DNA of 8,416 bases from Muribaculaceae bacterium (GTDB taxonomy: Bacteria; Pseudomonadota; Alphaproteobacteria; Rs-D84), in the NCBI GenBank assembly GCA_023665245.1, contig JAMPEH010000088.1, forward strand, positions 1-8,416, in the 5' to 3' direction. The notes beneath the pieces are model-generated. The model was given only the letters and a program-made list of their open reading frames with translations. It was not told the origin of the DNA and made no database searches. A program made the translations under genes and the position numbers. Below, piece after piece: positions 7,275-8,416 of this stretch (position 1 is its first letter; every line of letters starts with the position of its first letter).

Positions 7275-7570
7275 TGGATTATCTCCCATATTTCACAAGA
7301 AATTTTCCCCATTTTTGGCCTTTTTGCACAAAGCCTTCGGAAAATTCAACAAATTGACCCTTTGCGTCCCCGATTTACACACTTTGTTCCCCTCGTTTTT
7401 CTGCAAGTGTGGCCAACTTCTCCGTCGTTTCCCCTTGTTTCCCGTTCGCTATATAAATACGAAAAAAGACCCCCGTTTTGCACACCCTATTTGTGAACTT
7501 TTTGTAAACTTTTTCTCCGCCCCCCGGCATTTCTCCCGCTCCGGCCACATAGGCTTATACCAAATCGCTT
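7275..7570. other. Divergent intergenic region, rest
   Basis: This is the remainder of the 413-base region between the two divergent genes. It is clearly richer in A and T than the genes, with pyrimidine-rich plus-strand blocks (CCCC and TTTT runs). No open frame with a ribosome binding site, no RNA gene and no clear terminator was recognised. The deacetylase promoter should lie here on the plus strand, but no convincing -35/-10 pair was found. Apart from a short tandem repeat at 7491-7512, nothing stands out. Confidence 0.6.
7491..7512. repeat. Tandem 11-bp repeat upstream of the deacetylase
   Basis: TTGTGAACTTT (7491-7501) is followed directly by TTGTAAACTTT (7502-7512), one mismatch in eleven. 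An 11-bp period is close to one helical turn, so the two copies would face the same side of the DNA. It lies 70 bases before the deacetylase start. It is too short to assign to a regulator. Confidence 0.6.
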
Positions 7571-7577
7571 GGGAGGG
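7571..7577 (+). promoter_or_regulatory. Ribosome binding site of the deacetylase
   Basis: GGGAGGG at 7571-7577 contains the GGAGG core (7572-7576), six bases before the ATG at 7583. This supports that start over any other in-frame start. Confidence 0.85.
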
Positions 7578-7582
7578 ATACC

Positions 7583-8338
7583 ATGAAGCTCTTTTTCGTC
7601 CGCCGCCGGTACTTGGCGGTGGTGGCCTGCGTCCTGGCGGCCGCCGCCATGTTCTATGTCGTCAACCACCCCGCCATCGTCGGCGCCTCCGCCGCCACCC
7701 GGCAGCTGCCCATCTACTGCGTCCAGCGGGACCAGAAGATGGCCTCCTTGACCTTCGACGCCGCCTGGGGCAATGAGGACACCCAGCAGCTCATCGACAT
7801 TTTGGGCAAATACAACGTCAAGGCCACCTTCTTCGTGGTGGGCGACTGGGTGGAGAAGTACCCGGAGTCGGTCAAGGCCCTGCACGATGCCGGCCACGAG
7901 GTCATGAGCCACTCCGACCACCATGACCACTTCAACTCCCTCACCGCCGACCAGATCGTGGCCGACCTGGCCTCCTGCGCCGATAAGCTGGAGGCCGTCA
8001 CCGGCGTGCGCCCCACCCTCTTTCGTCCCCCCTACGGCGAGTATGATGACCATGTCATCTCCGCCGTCCGCTCCACCGGCGTGGAGCCCATCCAGTGGGA
8101 CGTGGACAGCCTGGACTGGAAGGACCTCTCCGCCGCCGACATCACCAAGCGGGTGACCACCAAGGTCCAGCCCGGCTCCATCGTCCTCTTCCATAACGCC
8201 GCCAAGCATACCCCCGAAGCCCTGCCCGCCATCCTGGAGCAGCTCATCGGCGACGGCTATACCCTCGTCCCCGTCTCCCAGCTCCTCCTCCCCGGCGACT
8301 ATACCCTCGACCACACCGGCCGCCAAATAAGCGCGTGA
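7583..8338 (+). CDS. PdaB-like polysaccharide deacetylase (CE4 / NodB fold)
   Basis: Predicted to remove acetyl groups from peptidoglycan glycan outside the membrane. Its B. subtilis relative PdaB (about 254 aa; 251 here) is needed for a stable spore cortex. Seen: positively charged start (RRR, 7-9), one hydrophobic segment ~11-28 acting as anchor or uncleaved signal, then the NodB domain ~52-235. Motif 1 is TFDAAWG (57-63) with Asp59 as presumed base; motif 2 is HSDHH (His110, His114); motif 3 is RPPYGEY (148-154); motif 4 is around DVDSLDW (173-179); motif 5 is LFH (His204). The second Asp of the usual TFDDG, a metal ligand in classical CE4 enzymes, is Ala60. The TFDxxWG form is what places it with PdaB rather than PdaA. 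Divergent from the protease gene; no downstream partner is visible. The exact physiological role, sporulation or vegetative wall, is inferred. Confidence 0.92.
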   Translation: MKLFFVRRRYLAVVACVLAAAAMFYVVNHPAIVGASAATRQLPIYCVQRDQKMASLTFDAAWGNEDTQQLIDILGKYNVKATFFVVGDWVEKYPESVKALHDAGHEVMSHSDHHDHFNSLTADQIVADLASCADKLEAVTGVRPTLFRPPYGEYDDHVISAVRSTGVEPIQWDVDSLDWKDLSAADITKRVTTKVQPGSIVLFHNAAKHTPEALPAILEQLIGDGYTLVPVSQLLLPGDYTLDHTGRQISA

Positions 8339-8355
8339 GCGCGAGCGCAGATGTG

Positions 8356-8373
8356 CCGGTTCGGATGGACCGG
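8356..8373. repeat. Small hairpin after the deacetylase gene
   Basis: CCGGTTC (8356-8362) pairs with GGACCGG (8367-8373) around a 4-base GGAT loop, seven pairs including one wobble. It begins 17 bases after the stop codon. The following bases are GC-rich with no T-run, so it is not an evident intrinsic terminator. Confidence 0.5.
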
Positions 8374-8389
8374 AGCGAGGACGAGCGCA

Positions 8390-8405
8390 GGGGCGCTAGC
8401 GCCCC
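8390..8405. repeat. Perfect 16-bp GC-rich palindrome
   Basis: GGGGCGCTAGCGCCCC is a perfect, spacerless palindrome near the right edge. It follows the second copy of CGAGCGCAG (8382-8390; first copy 8342-8350). It may be the start of a terminator or repeat element that continues beyond the window; no T-run is visible before the window ends. Confidence 0.75.
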
Positions 8406-8416
8406 GGAGACCAGTC

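Noticed and set aside
7452..7457. TATAAA as a -10 box for the deacetylase
   Set aside because: No acceptable -35 is found 16-18 bases upstream (only T/C runs), so it cannot be called a promoter.
7527..7554. GCATT then CATAGGC, 16 bases apart, as a sigma-G/sigma-F-like promoter for the deacetylase
   Set aside because: Attractive because B. subtilis pdaB is sporulation-controlled, but only part of the -10 consensus is met and the spacing is slightly short, so the match could be chance.
7207..7776. A 189-codon plus-strand frame across the intergenic region into the deacetylase
   Set aside because: It overlaps the deacetylase in a different frame, has no Shine-Dalgarno and shows no family features; the first half covers promoter and leader sequence.
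7487..8326. A 279-codon minus-strand frame antisense to the deacetylase
   Set aside because: It is the in-register shadow of a gene with clear NodB motifs; its product is Gly/Val/Asp-rich with no recognisable domain.

Overview
The window looks like a piece of chromosome from a GC-rich, spore-forming, Gram-positive gut-type Clostridia, probably of the Oscillospiraceae (Flavonifractor / Intestinimonas / Lawsonibacter sort). This rests on the PdaB-type sporulation deacetylase, the S-layer-homology (SLH) anchored surface protease, strong AGGAGG-type ribosome binding sites and heavy avoidance of AT-rich codons. The assignment is an inference from family content and style, not from a database match.

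Layout. Positions 1-223 are non-coding and hold four consecutive perfect or near-perfect inverted repeats of unknown role. Positions 224-267 form a clear intrinsic terminator on the minus strand. One very large minus-strand gene (300-7169) fills most of the window. It encodes a 2289-residue secreted multidomain subtilisin-like (S8) protease with a signal peptide, I9-like propeptide, catalytic domain with PA insertion, Fn3-like domains, two propeller-like regions, a Big_2 Ig-like domain, Thr/Gly/Pro-rich linkers, an 11-residue repeat stalk and three C-terminal SLH domains. Its promoter and a compact two-hairpin leader can be read in the 413-base divergent intergenic region. On the other side of that region a plus-strand gene (7583-8338) encodes a 251-residue PdaB-like polysaccharide deacetylase with an N-terminal membrane anchor or signal. 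The last 78 bases are GC-rich and non-coding, with two further inverted repeats.

How the genes may relate. Both products act outside the membrane on or at the cell wall. The protease is predicted to be held non-covalently on the wall by its SLH domains and to degrade extracellular protein. The deacetylase is predicted to act on peptidoglycan glycan, in B. subtilis during spore cortex formation. They are divergent, and nothing in the sequence shows co-regulation. No phage, transposon, CRISPR, tRNA or rRNA signature was found, and no previously undescribed multi-gene system is evident. The items most worth a second look are the hairpin array at the left edge and the structured leader of the protease mRNA.
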